Source: Avibacterium gallinarum (lineage in GTDB: Bacteria; Pseudomonadota; Gammaproteobacteria; Enterobacterales; Pasteurellaceae). Taken from it: a stretch of DNA of 64,000 nt. A program made the translations under genes and the position numbers. Positions 38,341-49,792 of this stretch are shown here, piece by piece. The DNA lies in contig NZ_PQVJ01000011.1 in assembly GCF_002921135.1 (NCBI RefSeq), positions 1 through 64,000 of the forward strand, in the 5' to 3' direction. Below the pieces are notes generated by a model. The model saw only the letters and a program-made list of their open reading frames with translations. It searched no databases and had not been told where the DNA came from. Position 1 is the stretch's first letter. Every line of letters begins with the position of its first letter.

Positions 38341-41205
38341 TTAAAGGGCTTCGATCGCCTGATATTGCGCTTGAACTTTTGCAATCGCTTCTTGATAGCC
38401 TTGCATTTTTTCACGTTCTTTCGCAATCACTTGCTCAGGGGCTTTCGCCACAAAGGCTTCATTGCTCAATTTGTTTTCAATACGCGCAATTTCACCGTTG
38501 AGTTTTTCTAGCTCTTTGGTTAAGCGTGCTAGCTCGGTCGCTTTATCAATAAAGCCAGCCATTGGAATAAGAAGCTCCGTGTTGCCAACCAATTTGGTTA
38601 CTGAGAATGGCGCTTCTACCCCATCATTTAACACTTCAACACTGTCTAATTTCGCCATACTTGCTAATAATGTGCAGTTATCGGCAAGAATTTGTTGCTG
38701 TTCTGGCGTTAAATGGCGTAATAATGCGTCTAAGCCTTTGCTTGGTGCAATATTACATTCCGCACGGATATTACGCACGGCGATGATGATTTCTTTCAAC
38801 CAATCAATTTGCTGTTCAGCTTGCTCATCAATTTCGCTCGGCTCATACTGCGGATAAGGTTGTAGCATAATGGTATCGCCACTCACACCCGCAAAACCTT
38901 TCACTTTTTGCCAAATTTCTTCGGTAATAAATGGAATAATTGGGTGCGCTAAACGCAATAATTTTTCCAATACACGCACTAAGGTGCGGCTTGCACCGCG
39001 TTTTTGTGCAGCACTACCTTGTGCAAATACTGGTTTAGTCAGCTCCAAATACCAGTCGCAGAACTGATCCCAAGTGAACTCGTAAATAGCATTCGCCGCC
39101 AAGTCAAAACGATATTGTGCGAACGCAGCACGCACCGCTTCCACCGCACGATTAAACTCAGAATTGATCCAGCAATCCGCTAGGCTATACTCCACTTCGC
39201 CCTCTGATAGATCCAATTTGTCATTGGTGAGCACAAATCGGCTTGCATTCCATAACTTGTTACAGAAATTGCGGTAGCCTTCCAAGCGTTTCATATCCCA
39301 GTTAATATCGCGTCCGTTGCTCGCAAGGGCGGCGAGGGTGAAACGCAAGGCATCAGTACCATGAGCGGCAATGCCGTCGGCAAACTCTTTGCGGGTGGCT
39401 TTAGCGATTTTTTCCGCTAATTGCGGTTGCATCATATTGCCGGTGCGTTTTTCTAACAGATCTTCAAGGCTGATGCCGTCAATCATATCAATCGGATCAA
39501 GCACGTTACCTTTTGATTTTGACATCTTCTGTCCGTTTTCATCGCGGATTAAACCTGTTACATACACGGTTTTGAACGGCACTTGCGGTTTGCCATTTTC
39601 ATCTTTGATGAAGTGCATTGTGAACATAATCATTCGTGCCACCCAGAAGAAAATGATGTCAAATCCTGTGATTAACACATCTGTTGGGTGGAACATTTTC
39701 AGCTCTTTTGTTTGCTGCGGCCAGCCAAGGGTAGAGAATGTCCACAACGCCGATGAGAACCAAGTGTCTAGCACGTCTTCATCTTGCTTCAGCACCACAT
39801 CAGAATTTAGCTGATATTTTGACCGCACTTCAGCTTCACTGCGTGCCACATAAATGTTGCCCTCTGCGTCATACCACGCAGGAATGCGATGTCCCCACCA
39901 CAGTTGGCGAGAAATACACCAGTCTTGAATATCACGCATCCACGAGAAATAGAGGTTTTCATATTGTTTCGGCACAAATTGGATTTCGCCCTCTTCCACC
40001 GCTTTGGTCGCCACTTCTGCCAACGGTTTTACGCTCACATACCATTGATCAGTCAGCATTGGCTCAATCGGCACGCCACCACGATCGCCATAAGGCACTT
40101 TGAGATCGTGCGGTTTGATTTCTTCCAATAAGCCTAAGGCATCGAAATCCGCCACAATTTGTTTACGCGCTGCAAAACGCTCCATTCCACGATATTTCTC
40201 AGGAATTTCAGCCAAATAATCCGCTAAGGGTTTGTTGTCCACACCGATGATTTCAGGTTCATCACGAATATCCGCATTTAATGTCATCACATTTACCATT
40301 GGTAATTGATGACGTCTGCCCACTTCGTAGTCGTTGAAATCGTGAGCAGGTGTGATTTTCACTACTCCCGTTCCAAATTCACGATCCACATAATCATCAG
40401 CGATAATCGGGATTTCACGATTCGCCAGCGGTAAGATCACGGTTTTGCCGATAAGAGATTGATAACGCTCATCTTCAGGGTGTACCGCTACCGCCGTATC
40501 GCCCAGCATTGTTTCAGGACGAGTAGTAGCAACCACTAAATAATCTTTGCCATCTGCCGTTTTTCCGCCATTGGCTAGCGGATAGCGGAAATGCCAGAGC
40601 GAGCCTTTGCTCTCTTTATTTTCTACTTCTAGATCAGAAATGGCGGTGTGCAATTTAGGATCCCAGTTTACAAGACGCTTCCCGCGATAAATCAAGCCTT
40701 GTTCGTGCAGGCGCACAAACACCTCTTTCACCGCATCAGAAAGACCATCGTCCATTGTGAAACGCTCACGTTCCCAATCAATGGAGTTACCCAAACGTCG
40801 CATTTGCTGGCTGATCGTGCCGCCTGAATAGGCTTTCCAATCCCAAATTTTTTCGATAAAGGCTTCGCGTCCGTAATCGTGGCGAGTTTTGCCCTCTTCC
40901 GCTGCGATTTTACGCTCCACCACCATTTGCGTGGCGATCCCTGCGTGGTCAGTCCCCGCCTGCCAAAGGGTGTTATCCCCCTCCATACGGTGGAAACGGA
41001 TCAGGGTATCCATTAAGGTTTGCTGGAAAGCGTGTCCCATATGCAAAGATCCCGTTACATTCGGCGGTGGAATCGCAATAGAATAGCTTGGGGCATTTGG
41101 GTTTTCATTCGGCTTAAAATAGCCCGCTTCTTCCCAGTGTTTATAAAGTGCTTGTTCTACGGCAGAGGGATCAAAACGAGCTGCCATTTCAAATTTTTGT
41201 GTCAT
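38341..41205 (-). CDS. valS: Valine-tRNA ligase
   Basis: It charges tRNA-Val and edits mischarged threonine. The 954-residue class I synthetase has the HIGH-type motif [15 protein letters not shown] near the N-terminus, the editing domain with [13 protein letters not shown], the KMSKS loop QKMSKSKGN, and the C-terminal coiled coil ([20 protein letters not shown]). The start MTQKFEM is chosen by the family; a longer frame to 41247 overlaps the neighbouring lipoprotein gene. The holC gene lies upstream with three genes between, where many relatives have none. Confidence 0.97.
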   Translation of the reverse strand: MTQKFEMAARFDPSAVEQALYKHWEEAGYFKPNENPNAPSYSIAIPPPNVTGSLHMGHAFQQTLMDTLIRFHRMEGDNTLWQAGTDHAGIATQMVVERKIAAEEGKTRHDYGREAFIEKIWDWKAYSGGTISQQMRRLGNSIDWERERFTMDDGLSDAVKEVFVRLHEQGLIYRGKRLVNWDPKLHTAISDLEVENKESKGSLWHFRYPLANGGKTADGKDYLVVATTRPETMLGDTAVAVHPEDERYQSLIGKTVILPLANREIPIIADDYVDREFGTGVVKITPAHDFNDYEVGRRHQLPMVNVMTLNADIRDEPEIIGVDNKPLADYLAEIPEKYRGMERFAARKQIVADFDALGLLEEIKPHDLKVPYGDRGGVPIEPMLTDQWYVSVKPLAEVATKAVEEGEIQFVPKQYENLYFSWMRDIQDWCISRQLWWGHRIPAWYDAEGNIYVARSEAEVRSKYQLNSDVVLKQDEDVLDTWFSSALWTFSTLGWPQQTKELKMFHPTDVLITGFDIIFFWVARMIMFTMHFIKDENGKPQVPFKTVYVTGLIRDENGQKMSKSKGNVLDPIDMIDGISLEDLLEKRTGNMMQPQLAEKIAKATRKEFADGIAAHGTDALRFTLAALASNGRDINWDMKRLEGYRNFCNKLWNASRFVLTNDKLDLSEGEVEYSLADCWINSEFNRAVEAVRAAFAQYRFDLAANAIYEFTWDQFCDWYLELTKPVFAQGSAAQKRGASRTLVRVLEKLLRLAHPIIPFITEEIWQKVKGFAGVSGDTIMLQPYPQYEPSEIDEQAEQQIDWLKEIIIAVRNIRAECNIAPSKGLDALLRHLTPEQQQILADNCTLLASMAKLDSVEVLNDGVEAPFSVTKLVGNTELLIPMAGFIDKATELARLTKELEKLNGEIARIENKLSNEAFVAKAPEQVIAKEREKMQGYQEAIAKVQAQYQAIEAL

Positions 41206-41225
41206 TGGTTTTTCTCTGTTGCTTA

Positions 41226-41795
41226 TTAATATTCTGTAATTACGCAATTTCGATGATCAAATACTAAAGTACCGCTTGTACAATTTACGGTAGTTTGTCT
41301 TTTCGGTTTCGGTGCATTTTGAATTTGCCGTCTTCGTTCTTCTTGCTGACGTAATTTTTCTTGTTCTTGACGAACTTTAGCCTGCTTTTGCGCATATCGT
41401 TGAGCTTGAATATTTGCTAAATCATTATGGAATTTTGTTTTAAATCCTTGGCATTGTTCTGGCGTTAAAACATTTCCTTTTATATTATTATTTAGTTCGT
41501 TAAACTTTTTTTGATAATATACGTAGCTATCATGATCATTCATCATAACATCGTAGTTATAACTTCCAATCATTTCTCTTAGAATACTCTCCCCATATTG
41601 ATAAATTAATGTATGCTCATCTTTAGATAATAAAGAATAAGATACTTGATTTGTCAAATTGGGATTAATACATTGCTCCATATCATTCGAAATGGCAATC
41701 CAAGCCTTCAAATCTTGATCCGAAATTCTATATTTTGGGCTAGCACATCCTACTAAAATAGCGATTGATAAAGAAAACAGTAAATACTTTTTCAT
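41226..41795 (-). CDS. Putative lipoprotein of unknown function
   Basis: I do not recognise this protein. The 189 residues begin with a lipoprotein signal peptide, [16 protein letters not shown], with the lipobox LVGC making Cys16 or so the acylated residue. A mostly helical middle follows, then a strongly charged coiled-coil stretch ([20 protein letters not shown]) and a short C-terminal tail with two cysteines ([14 protein letters not shown]). An AGAGGAAA site precedes the ATG. It lies between valS and the small gene upstream. Confidence 0.65.
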   Translation of the reverse strand: MKKYLLFSLSIAILVGCASPKYRISDQDLKAWIAISNDMEQCINPNLTNQVSYSLLSKDEHTLIYQYGESILREMIGSYNYDVMMNDHDSYVYYQKKFNELNNNIKGNVLTPEQCQGFKTKFHNDLANIQAQRYAQKQAKVRQEQEKLRQQEERRRQIQNAPKPKRQTTVNCTSGTLVFDHRNCVITEY

Positions 41796-41832
41796 AACAT
41801 TTCCTCTTTCATTAAACTTTAATTGAAATAAA

Positions 41833-42009
41833 TTATTTCGCATATTTAATCACTTCTTCACGTCCATCAGGATAATGATCGACAATATCGCCATTAGGAC
41901 GCTGGAAGGTGAGAATTTCACGTTTTTTCTTATCTTCCATCCAAGGCTTAAAGCGAATGGCTAATTGCCGTTGTTGTTCGATAATTTCTTCTTTTGTCAT
42001 TGGTTTCAT
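41833..42009 (-). CDS. Small hypothetical protein (58 aa)
   Basis: The 58-residue frame starts MKPMTKEEIIEQQRQLAIRF and has a GGAGGAAG ribosome site at ideal distance, which makes a real gene likely. It is polar and charged with no membrane segment; the middle reads FQRPNGDIVDHYPDGREEV. No family is recognised. It follows the ElaA-type acetyltransferase gene by 17 bases and may be cotranscribed with it. The longer open frame here (to 42261) is only a shadow of the acetyltransferase gene. Confidence 0.55.
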   Translation of the reverse strand: MKPMTKEEIIEQQRQLAIRFKPWMEDKKKREILTFQRPNGDIVDHYPDGREEVIKYAK

Positions 42010-42026
42010 TATTTCTTCCTCCAACC

Positions 42027-42461
42027 TTAGCTCACTAATTCCATATCCAAATGCGGTATGCCGTCTTCTAAATATTCTGCTGAAGTGGGCTGGAAACCAA
42101 AAGTGCGGTAGAAATTTTGCAAATAAGTTTGTGCTTGGATTAACACTGGCTCTGTGGCCCAATGTTGTTGGCAATAAGCCAACGCTTGTTGCACTAATTC
42201 TTTGGCTAAGCCTTTGCCTCGGGCCTGTTGTGCTACTAGCACTCTGCCAATGTGAATACAATCAGTCTGCGGAATGATGCGACAATAAGCACAAATTTTG
42301 CCGTCAAATTCTTGCCAAAAATGCACCGCACTTTGATCCCAGTGATCTACTTCTTGATAAGCGCATTGTTGCTCCACCACAAATACGGCGGTGCGAACTT
42401 GGTAAATGGCGAATAATTCTGCCGTGCTGAGTTCAGCAAAGGTTTTCACATTCCACGTCAT
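42027..42461 (-). CDS. ElaA-type GNAT N-acetyltransferase
   Basis: A 144-residue acetyltransferase of the GNAT fold. The acetyl-CoA loop is seen in IGRVLVAQQARGKGLAKELV (the R/Q-x-x-G-x-G/A pattern as ARGKGLA). The N-terminal FAELSTAELFAIYQVRTAVF and VVEQQCAYQEVD blocks match ElaA. The substrate is unknown. The start overlaps the holC stop by one base, so the genes are coupled. A USS occurs within it. Confidence 0.85.
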   Translation of the reverse strand: MTWNVKTFAELSTAELFAIYQVRTAVFVVEQQCAYQEVDHWDQSAVHFWQEFDGKICAYCRIIPQTDCIHIGRVLVAQQARGKGLAKELVQQALAYCQQHWATEPVLIQAQTYLQNFYRTFGFQPTSAEYLEDGIPHLDMELVS

Positions 42462-42904
42462 CAGGCTTGTTCCGTGCTAAGTTGCCAGCCTAATTGGCGG
42501 TATTGTTTATAACGTTCACGGGCAATGGCTTTTTGTGCTTCATCGCTCGGAACAAAATCGATCACTTGAGTAAAACTTGCAACAAAATCAGGCACTTGAG
42601 CTTGTAAATTAATTAACAGCTCACGGCGTTGTGCGTTACGCTTTCCCGCCCAGCTAATTTCAATCGGCGTGGCATATTGGGTGATTTCGCCCGATAAATT
42701 ATGCGGCACAAATTCTTCTGGCTCTCTTGCCCATAGGGCTTCGTCAAGGCGAAAAGCTTGTTCTTCACTTTCGCAGCTAATCAGCACTTTTTTGCCTAAT
42801 CGCCAAGCTTGCGCAGCCAAATCACAAGCCAAGGTTTCCATTGCGGACAATGGTGCTTTGGGTTGTGTTTTTTGTAAAATGTAAAACTGTGCTTGCTTTG
42901 CCAT
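42461..42904 (-). CDS. holC: DNA polymerase III subunit chi
   Basis: Chi links the clamp loader to single-stranded DNA-binding protein. The 147 residues match HolC in length and in AQFYILQ, LACDLAAQAWRLGKKVLI, ALWAREPEEFVPHNL and the central FVPSDEAQKAIARERYKQYR segment. In many relatives holC is directly followed by valS; here three small genes are placed between. No defect is seen. Confidence 0.92.
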   Translation of the reverse strand: MAKQAQFYILQKTQPKAPLSAMETLACDLAAQAWRLGKKVLISCESEEQAFRLDEALWAREPEEFVPHNLSGEITQYATPIEISWAGKRNAQRRELLINLQAQVPDFVASFTQVIDFVPSDEAQKAIARERYKQYRQLGWQLSTEQA

Positions 42905-43028
42905 AAAAATGCGTCTTTTGCCTGTATGAAATCAAATTTTTAAACGCATAATTTTAACGAAAAATCTGCTAAATAGAAAACATTAATTTTTACGCTAGCA
43001 AAAAATTCAAAAAAATCTTACCGCTCTT

Positions 43029-43044
43029 TATGATCTATATCACA
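43029..43044. promoter_or_regulatory. CRP/FNR-type site upstream of fumC
   Basis: TATGATCTATATCACA keeps one perfect CRP half (TCACA) and 4 of 5 bases of the other, and also contains the FNR core TGAT-N4-ATCA. It lies about 100 bases before fumC. Which regulator binds cannot be decided by eye. Confidence 0.4.
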
Positions 43045-43146
43045 AAACAAAAAATTCGCCCTGCCCTTTACGTTCCATTCCTACTCCCAAAGTGTTAAAC
43101 TCAAGGCGTTTTCTTATTATTAATTCAATCATTTGAGGTAACTAGA

Positions 43147-44541
43147 ATGGAATTTCGTATTGAAAAAGACACAATGGGCGAAGTGAAAGTACCAGCGGAT
43201 AAATACTGGGCGGCACAAACAGAACGTTCGCGCAACAATTTCAAAATTGGCCCTGCGGCTTCAATGCCCCACGAAATTATTGAGGCGTTTGGTTATTTGA
43301 AAAAAGCTGCTGCGTACGCAAACAATGAGCTAGGTGTATTGCCAGTGGAAAAACGCGATTTAATCGCGCAAGCCTGCGATGAAATTTTAGCCCATAAACT
43401 TGATGATCAATTCCCTTTGGTGATTTGGCAAACGGGTTCAGGCACGCAATCCAATATGAACCTAAATGAAGTGATTGCTAACCGTGCGCACGTTATCAAT
43501 GGTGGAAAATTAGGGGAAAAATCCATTATTCACCCAAATGATGATGTGAATAAATCACAATCTTCTAACGATACCTATCCAACCGCAATGCACATTGCCG
43601 CCTATAAAAAAGTGGTGGAGGTAACGATTCCTTGCATTGAACGCTTACAAAAAACCTTCGCGGCAAAAGCAGAAGCCTTTAAAGATGTGGTAAAAATCGG
43701 GCGTACTCACTTAATGGACGCCACACCACTCACTCTTGGGCAAGAATTTTCGGCCTATGCCGCACAATTAGATTTCGGCTTGCGTGCATTGAAAAACACC
43801 CTGCCACACCTTGCGCAACTAGCTTTAGGTGGAACTGCGGTAGGAACAGGGTTAAATACGCCAAAAGGTTATGATGTGAAAGTGGCTGAATACATCGCGA
43901 AATTCACTGGCTTGCCATTTATCACCGCAGAAAACAAATTTGAAGCTCTCGCCACCCACGATGCCATTGTGGAAACCCACGGTGCATTAAAACAGCTTGC
44001 GGTATCCTTATTTAAAATTGCTAACGATATTCGCTTATTGGCATCTGGCCCGCGCTCAGGCATTGGTGAAATCTTAATTCCTGAAAATGAACCAGGATCT
44101 TCTATTATGCCGGGTAAAGTGAACCCAACGCAGTGCGAAGCGCTCACAATGGTTTGCGCACAAGTGTTAGGTAACGACACCACCATTTCCTTTGCTGGCT
44201 CGCAAGGACATTTCCAACTTAATGTATTCAAACCTGTAATGGCATATAACTTCTTACAATCTGCCCAATTATTGGCAGATGCTTGTGTTTCGTTCGATGA
44301 ACATTGTGCAAGCGGTATTGAACCAAATCACCCACGCATTAAGCAACAACTTGAAAATTCCTTGATGTTAGTAACGGCGTTAAATACCCATATTGGTTAT
44401 GAAAATGCGGCGAAAATCGCAAAAACTGCGCATAAAAATGGTACAACATTAAGAGAAGAAGCCATTAATCTTGGTTTGGTTACCCCAGAGCAATTTGATG
44501 AATGGGTTCGCCCTGAAGATATGGTGGGCAGTTTGAAATAA
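43147..44541 (+). CDS. fumC: Fumarate hydratase, class II
   Basis: It interconverts fumarate and malate without iron. The 464-residue tetramer-forming protein has the fumarase/aspartase signature [15 protein letters not shown], the N-terminal [15 protein letters not shown] and [11 protein letters not shown] blocks, and [17 protein letters not shown] combined CRP/FNR-type site upstream suggests control by carbon source or oxygen, reasonable for a family in which this enzyme runs the reductive branch. It ends in a strong hairpin terminator. Confidence 0.96.
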   Translation: MEFRIEKDTMGEVKVPADKYWAAQTERSRNNFKIGPAASMPHEIIEAFGYLKKAAAYANNELGVLPVEKRDLIAQACDEILAHKLDDQFPLVIWQTGSGTQSNMNLNEVIANRAHVINGGKLGEKSIIHPNDDVNKSQSSNDTYPTAMHIAAYKKVVEVTIPCIERLQKTFAAKAEAFKDVVKIGRTHLMDATPLTLGQEFSAYAAQLDFGLRALKNTLPHLAQLALGGTAVGTGLNTPKGYDVKVAEYIAKFTGLPFITAENKFEALATHDAIVETHGALKQLAVSLFKIANDIRLLASGPRSGIGEILIPENEPGSSIMPGKVNPTQCEALTMVCAQVLGNDTTISFAGSQGHFQLNVFKPVMAYNFLQSAQLLADACVSFDEHCASGIEPNHPRIKQQLENSLMLVTALNTHIGYENAAKIAKTAHKNGTTLREEAINLGLVTPEQFDEWVRPEDMVGSLK

Positions 44542-44568
44542 GGCTAATTTTAGCATTCATCTAAATGT

Positions 44569-44604
44569 AAAATGTTGGTGAAGAATATTCTTTGCCAGCA
44601 TTTT
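44569..44604 (+). terminator. fumC terminator
   Basis: A long hairpin pairs AAAATGTTGG with CCAGCATTTT (one G-T pair) and continues inward through GAAGAAT/ATTCTTT, ending in a run of seven T. Confidence 0.8.
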
Positions 44605-44676
44605 TTTATTTTTATTGGCGAAATCAATGGAACAGGCCATTCTGACTAAATTTTCCTTTTTGATAGAAAACAATCC

Positions 44677-44711
44677 TTGACAAAATCCTTCTGTACTAGT
44701 TTAATAGTGCA
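44677..44711 (+). promoter_or_regulatory. trp operon promoter with TrpR operator
   Basis: TTGACA (44677-44682) and TTTAAT (44700-44705) are spaced by 17 bases. The 20-mer TGTACTAGTTTAATAGTGCA at 44692-44711 closely fits the TrpR operator (GNACTAGTTAACTAGTNC) and covers the -10 element. The start point would be near 44712, leaving about 29 bases before trpE, too short for a Trp leader peptide and attenuator. Confidence 0.88.
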
Positions 44712-44740
44712 TAATTATTTTATGCAAAAAAGGAATTCCA

Positions 44741-46285
44741 ATGACAACGCCTTTTCTCCACGTTTTTTCACAAGAAGTGGCTTATCACAGCGATCCCACT
44801 GCGGTATTTGCTACCTTGTGCCAAGATCAAAAAAATACGCTGTTACTTGAATCAGCAGAAATCAGCAGTAAAAATAGCTTAAAAAGCCTGTTATTAATTA
44901 ACGCCGCATTAAAAATCAGCTGCTTAGGGCAATGCGTTACCTTTACTGCATTAAATGAAAACGGTGCGGCATTGTTGCCTTTAGTGCAAGAAAAATTGCA
45001 GCCGATTACTCTGCGCCTTTCTCGCCAAGATAATCAAATGATCGCAGAATTTGCGCCGCTTAACCCGAATTTAGATGAAGACAGCAAATTACAAGCGCCA
45101 ACAATTTTTGACGGTTTGCGTTGTTTAACGGATCTTTACAAAACAAGTGAAACGCCAATTTTTCTTGGTGGATTATTTGCCTATGATTTAGTGGCGAATT
45201 TTATCCCGATGGAAAATATTGTGCTGCACAATGATGGCTTAAGCTGTCCTGATTACGTTTTCTATTTGGCAGAAAATTTATTGATTCTTGATCACCAGCG
45301 CCAACAAGCTCAGCTACAAACTTTCTGTTTTAATCAAAATACGCTTTCCGCCACGGAGCAAAGTGCGGTGCAAATTACGCAAAAATTACAAAAAATTGAA
45401 CCGCACTTAACAAATCAACCAGCTTCCACGGAAGTGAGTGTAAACATTGAAGATGAGCCATTTAAAGACATTATTCGCCGCTTAAAACATCATATCAATA
45501 TTGGCGATGTGTTCCAGATCGTGCCTTCGCGCCGTTTTTCTTTGGCTTGTCCAAACAGCCTTGCCACTTATCGTCAATTAAAAGTGAACAACCCAAGCCC
45601 TTATATGTTTTATATGCAGGACGAAGATTTCACCTTATTTGGCGCTTCCCCTGAAAGTGCGTTGAAATATAGCCAAGATTCACGCCAATTAGAAATCTAT
45701 CCGATTGCGGGATCGCGTCCACGCGGCTTTGATGCCCAAGGCAATATCGATCCTGAATTAGACGCACGTTTAGAACTGGAATTACGGTTAGATAAAAAAG
45801 AGCTAGCGGAACATTTAATGCTGGTGGATTTAGCCCGTAATGATGTGGCTCGCGTTTGCCAAAGTGGCACGCGCCAAGTGAAAGATTTAATGCAGGTGGA
45901 TCGCTATTCGCACATTATGCACTTAGTATCGCGCGTGGTGGGCAAACTTCGCCCTGAACTTGATGCACTACACGCCTATCAAGCCTGTATGAATATGGGC
46001 ACACTCACAGGCGCGCCAAAAATCAAAGCGATGCAATTAATCTACCAAGTGGAGCAACAAAAACGCCATAGCTACGGCGGTGCGGTGGGCTATCTTTCAT
46101 CTGACGGCAATTTTGATACCTGTATTGTGATCCGCTCTGCCTTTGTGCAAAACGACATTGCTTATATCCAAGCAGGCTGCGGTGAAGTACTGGATTCCGA
46201 TCCACAAATGGAAGCAGACGAAACACGCCACAAAGCCCGTGCTGTGATTAATGCGATTATGCAAACCAACCAGCTTGCTCAATAA
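44741..46285 (+). CDS. trpE: Anthranilate synthase component I
   Basis: TrpE converts chorismate to anthranilate with ammonia supplied by TrpG. The 514 residues include the tryptophan-feedback region near the N-terminus (LLLESAEISSKNSLKSLL, with the LLES element), and the catalytic core IVPSRRFSL, FGASPESAL, YPIAGSRPRGF, GAPKIKAMQLI and QAGCGEVLDSDP. A TrpR operator lies 30 bases before it. First gene of a seven-gene run. Confidence 0.97.
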   Translation: MTTPFLHVFSQEVAYHSDPTAVFATLCQDQKNTLLLESAEISSKNSLKSLLLINAALKISCLGQCVTFTALNENGAALLPLVQEKLQPITLRLSRQDNQMIAEFAPLNPNLDEDSKLQAPTIFDGLRCLTDLYKTSETPIFLGGLFAYDLVANFIPMENIVLHNDGLSCPDYVFYLAENLLILDHQRQQAQLQTFCFNQNTLSATEQSAVQITQKLQKIEPHLTNQPASTEVSVNIEDEPFKDIIRRLKHHINIGDVFQIVPSRRFSLACPNSLATYRQLKVNNPSPYMFYMQDEDFTLFGASPESALKYSQDSRQLEIYPIAGSRPRGFDAQGNIDPELDARLELELRLDKKELAEHLMLVDLARNDVARVCQSGTRQVKDLMQVDRYSHIMHLVSRVVGKLRPELDALHAYQACMNMGTLTGAPKIKAMQLIYQVEQQKRHSYGGAVGYLSSDGNFDTCIVIRSAFVQNDIAYIQAGCGEVLDSDPQMEADETRHKARAVINAIMQTNQLAQ

Positions 46286-46294
46286 GGACAGATT

Positions 46295-47273
<979 letters not shown>

Positions 47274-47327
47274 ATTTAAGAAAAAAGCACCGCACTTATG
47301 CTTTAATAAAAAGAAAAGGAATACCCT

Positions 47328-48332
47328 ATGCAAACAGAACAACTTCTTAACCAACTTTTTGAGAAACAACCTTTAACTCAAGCCCAAGCGGAAACCCTGT
47401 TCAATGCGGTGTTGCAAGGGGAATTGAGCAATGAACAACTTGCTGCTGCCTTAATCGCGTTAAAATTGCGTGGCGAAACGGCGGAAGAAATCAGCGGTGC
47501 GGTGAATGCCGTACTCGCTAATGCCAACAGTTTTCCAACGCCAGACTATGTCTTTGCGGATATTGTTGGCACGGGCGGCGATGGCGCAAACACCATTAAT
47601 ATTTCCACCGCTTCCGCCATTGTTGGCGCAGCTTGTGGCTTGAAAGTGGCGAAACACGGCAACCGTAGTGTATCGAGCAAAACAGGCGCAAGCGATGTGC
47701 TAAGTGCCTTAGGGGTTAATATCAATATCAGTGCCGAACAAGCACGCCAAGCCCTTGATGAAATTGGCATTTGCTTTTTATTCGCGCAGCAATATCATCC
47801 CGGCTTTAAGCACGCCGTACCAGTTCGCCAAGCGCTAAAAACACGCACTATTTTCAATATTTTAGGGCCATTGTGTAACCCCGCTCGCCCGAAACATCAA
47901 TTATTAGGCGTGTATTCCCCCGATCTCATTGCTCCTTATGCAGAAACCGCCCTGCGTTTAGGGCATAAACACAGCATTGTGGTACACGGTGCTGGCTTAG
48001 ATGAAGTGGCCATTCACGGTAAAACAGAAGTAGCGGAAATTCGTGATGGTAAAATTGAACGTTATAGCCTAAGCCCTTATGATTTCGGCTTTGAGCCACA
48101 ACCATTAGAAAGCCTGCGTGGCGGTGAACCTGAAGAAAATGCAAAAATTTTGACCGCACTTTTACAAGGCAAAGGCAAGGCAGAACACGCCCAAGCCGTA
48201 GCAATGAATACGGCGCTATTAATGAAATTATTCGGCTATGAAGATCTCAAACATAACGCCGAGAAAGTGCTTGATGTGCTTGCCACGGGCAAAGCCTTTG
48301 AAACCTTAGTCGCATTGCGTGCGGTAGAATAA
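47328..48332 (+). CDS. trpD: Anthranilate phosphoribosyltransferase
   Basis: TrpD transfers phosphoribose from PRPP to anthranilate. The 334-residue protein has the PRPP-binding loop [37 protein letters not shown] and [12 protein letters not shown]. An uptake signal precedes it. It is a single domain, in accordance with the separate TrpG. Confidence 0.96.
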   Translation: MQTEQLLNQLFEKQPLTQAQAETLFNAVLQGELSNEQLAAALIALKLRGETAEEISGAVNAVLANANSFPTPDYVFADIVGTGGDGANTINISTASAIVGAACGLKVAKHGNRSVSSKTGASDVLSALGVNINISAEQARQALDEIGICFLFAQQYHPGFKHAVPVRQALKTRTIFNILGPLCNPARPKHQLLGVYSPDLIAPYAETALRLGHKHSIVVHGAGLDEVAIHGKTEVAEIRDGKIERYSLSPYDFGFEPQPLESLRGGEPEENAKILTALLQGKGKAEHAQAVAMNTALLMKLFGYEDLKHNAEKVLDVLATGKAFETLVALRAVE

Positions 48333-48347
48333 AAAAGAGAAAAAACA

Positions 48348-49771
48348 ATGAATATCAACAACCAAACTCCAACGATTTTACAGAAAATCGTGCAAGATAA
48401 AGCGCAATGGGTGGACGCAAAATCACGCGCGTTCCCTTTGCAGGATTTTGAAAAAAACTGGAAAAATCCGACCGCTCTTTTTATCAAGCGTTGGCGCAAG
48501 GCACGCATCAACGCCCTGCTTACATTTTAGAATGTAAAAAAGCCTCCCCTTCTAAAGGCTTAATCCGCTCGGAATTTAACCTTGATGAAATCGCTCAAGT
48601 GTATAAACATTATGCAGCAGCCATTTCCGTGCTGACGGACGAAAAATATTTCCAAGGGGATTTTGCTTACATTCAACAAGTGCGTAATCAGGTGAGCCAG
48701 CCCGTGCTGTGTAAAGATTTTATGATTAGTCCTTATCAGGTTTACTTGGCTCGCTATCATCAAGCAGACGCGATTTTGCTAATGCTTTCCGTGCTTGACG
48801 ATGAAACCTATGTCCAGCTCGCCGATTTAGCTCACGAATTGGGAATGGGTGTGCTGACGGAAACCTCCAATCAGCAAGAATTAGAACGTGCCATTGCTTT
48901 GGGGGCGAAAGTGATTGGCATCAATAACCGTGATTTGCACGATCTTTCTGTGGATCTTGGTCGCACGCCACCGCTCGCTCGCCAAATTCCTGCGGATCGC
49001 ATTGTGATTAGTGAATCGGGCATCTATTCTCATCAACAAGTTCAGCAATTAAAACCTTATGTAAACGGCTTTTTAATCGGCAGCAGCCTGATGGGCAGCG
49101 ATGATTTGAATAATGCGGTGCGAGCGGTGATTTTTGGCGAAAATAAAGTGTGCGGTTTAACTCGTCCGCAAGATGTGCAAGCGGTGTACAACCAAGGCGC
49201 GTTATATGGTGGCTTGATTTTTGCCGAAAGCTCAAAACGCAAACTTTCCTTACGCCAAGCGCAAGAACTTGTGACGCAAGCTCCGTTACGTTTTGTCGGC
49301 GTATTTCAAAATCAAGAGATTGATTTTATTGTAAAAATTGCCTCGCAATTAAATCTCTTTGCGGTGCAGCTACACGGTTCAGAAAATGCGGAATTTATTG
49401 CCCAACTCCGCCAACAACTGCCTGAACAATGTCAAATTTGGAAAGCCATTTCCATTCAGGTGGAAAAACATCAGAAGGAAGAACAAAGTGCGGTGCAAAT
49501 TGAGCCAATTTCTCAGGTTGATCGCTATGTATTAGACAGCCAGCTCGCCCAGCAACAAGGCGGAACGGGACAAGCCTTTGACTGGTCGCTCATTCCTGCG
49601 AAAATCAAAAACAACGCAATGCTCGCTGGCGGCATTAATCAGGAAAATTTAGCCCTTGCCCTATCGCAACATTGCTTAGGGTTGGATATTAATTCAGGGG
49701 CAGAAAGCAGCGCAGGCGTGAAAGATGCCACTAAATTAGCGCAATTATTTAAACAAATTTTAGATTATTAA
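48348..49771 (+). pseudogene. trpCF: trpCF, bifunctional IGP synthase/PRA isomerase, frameshifted
   Basis: The gene encodes indole-3-glycerol phosphate synthase (N-terminal; [35 protein letters not shown]) fused to phosphoribosylanthranilate isomerase (C-terminal; [39 protein letters not shown]). The start at 48348 (NINNQTPTILQKIVQDKAQW) is in one frame and everything after codon 37 is in the -1 frame. The break lies at 48450-48458, GAAAAAAAC: one more A would restore the frame and give the family-like [16 protein letters not shown]. It could be a natural mutation, an error in a homopolymer, or a frameshift site, since A-AAA-AAC read in the zero frame is a slippery heptamer. The 3' frame from 48491 alone lacks the first 48 or so residues. 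Confidence 0.85.
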
Positions 49772-49792
49772 GTAAAAGGAACGATAACGATT

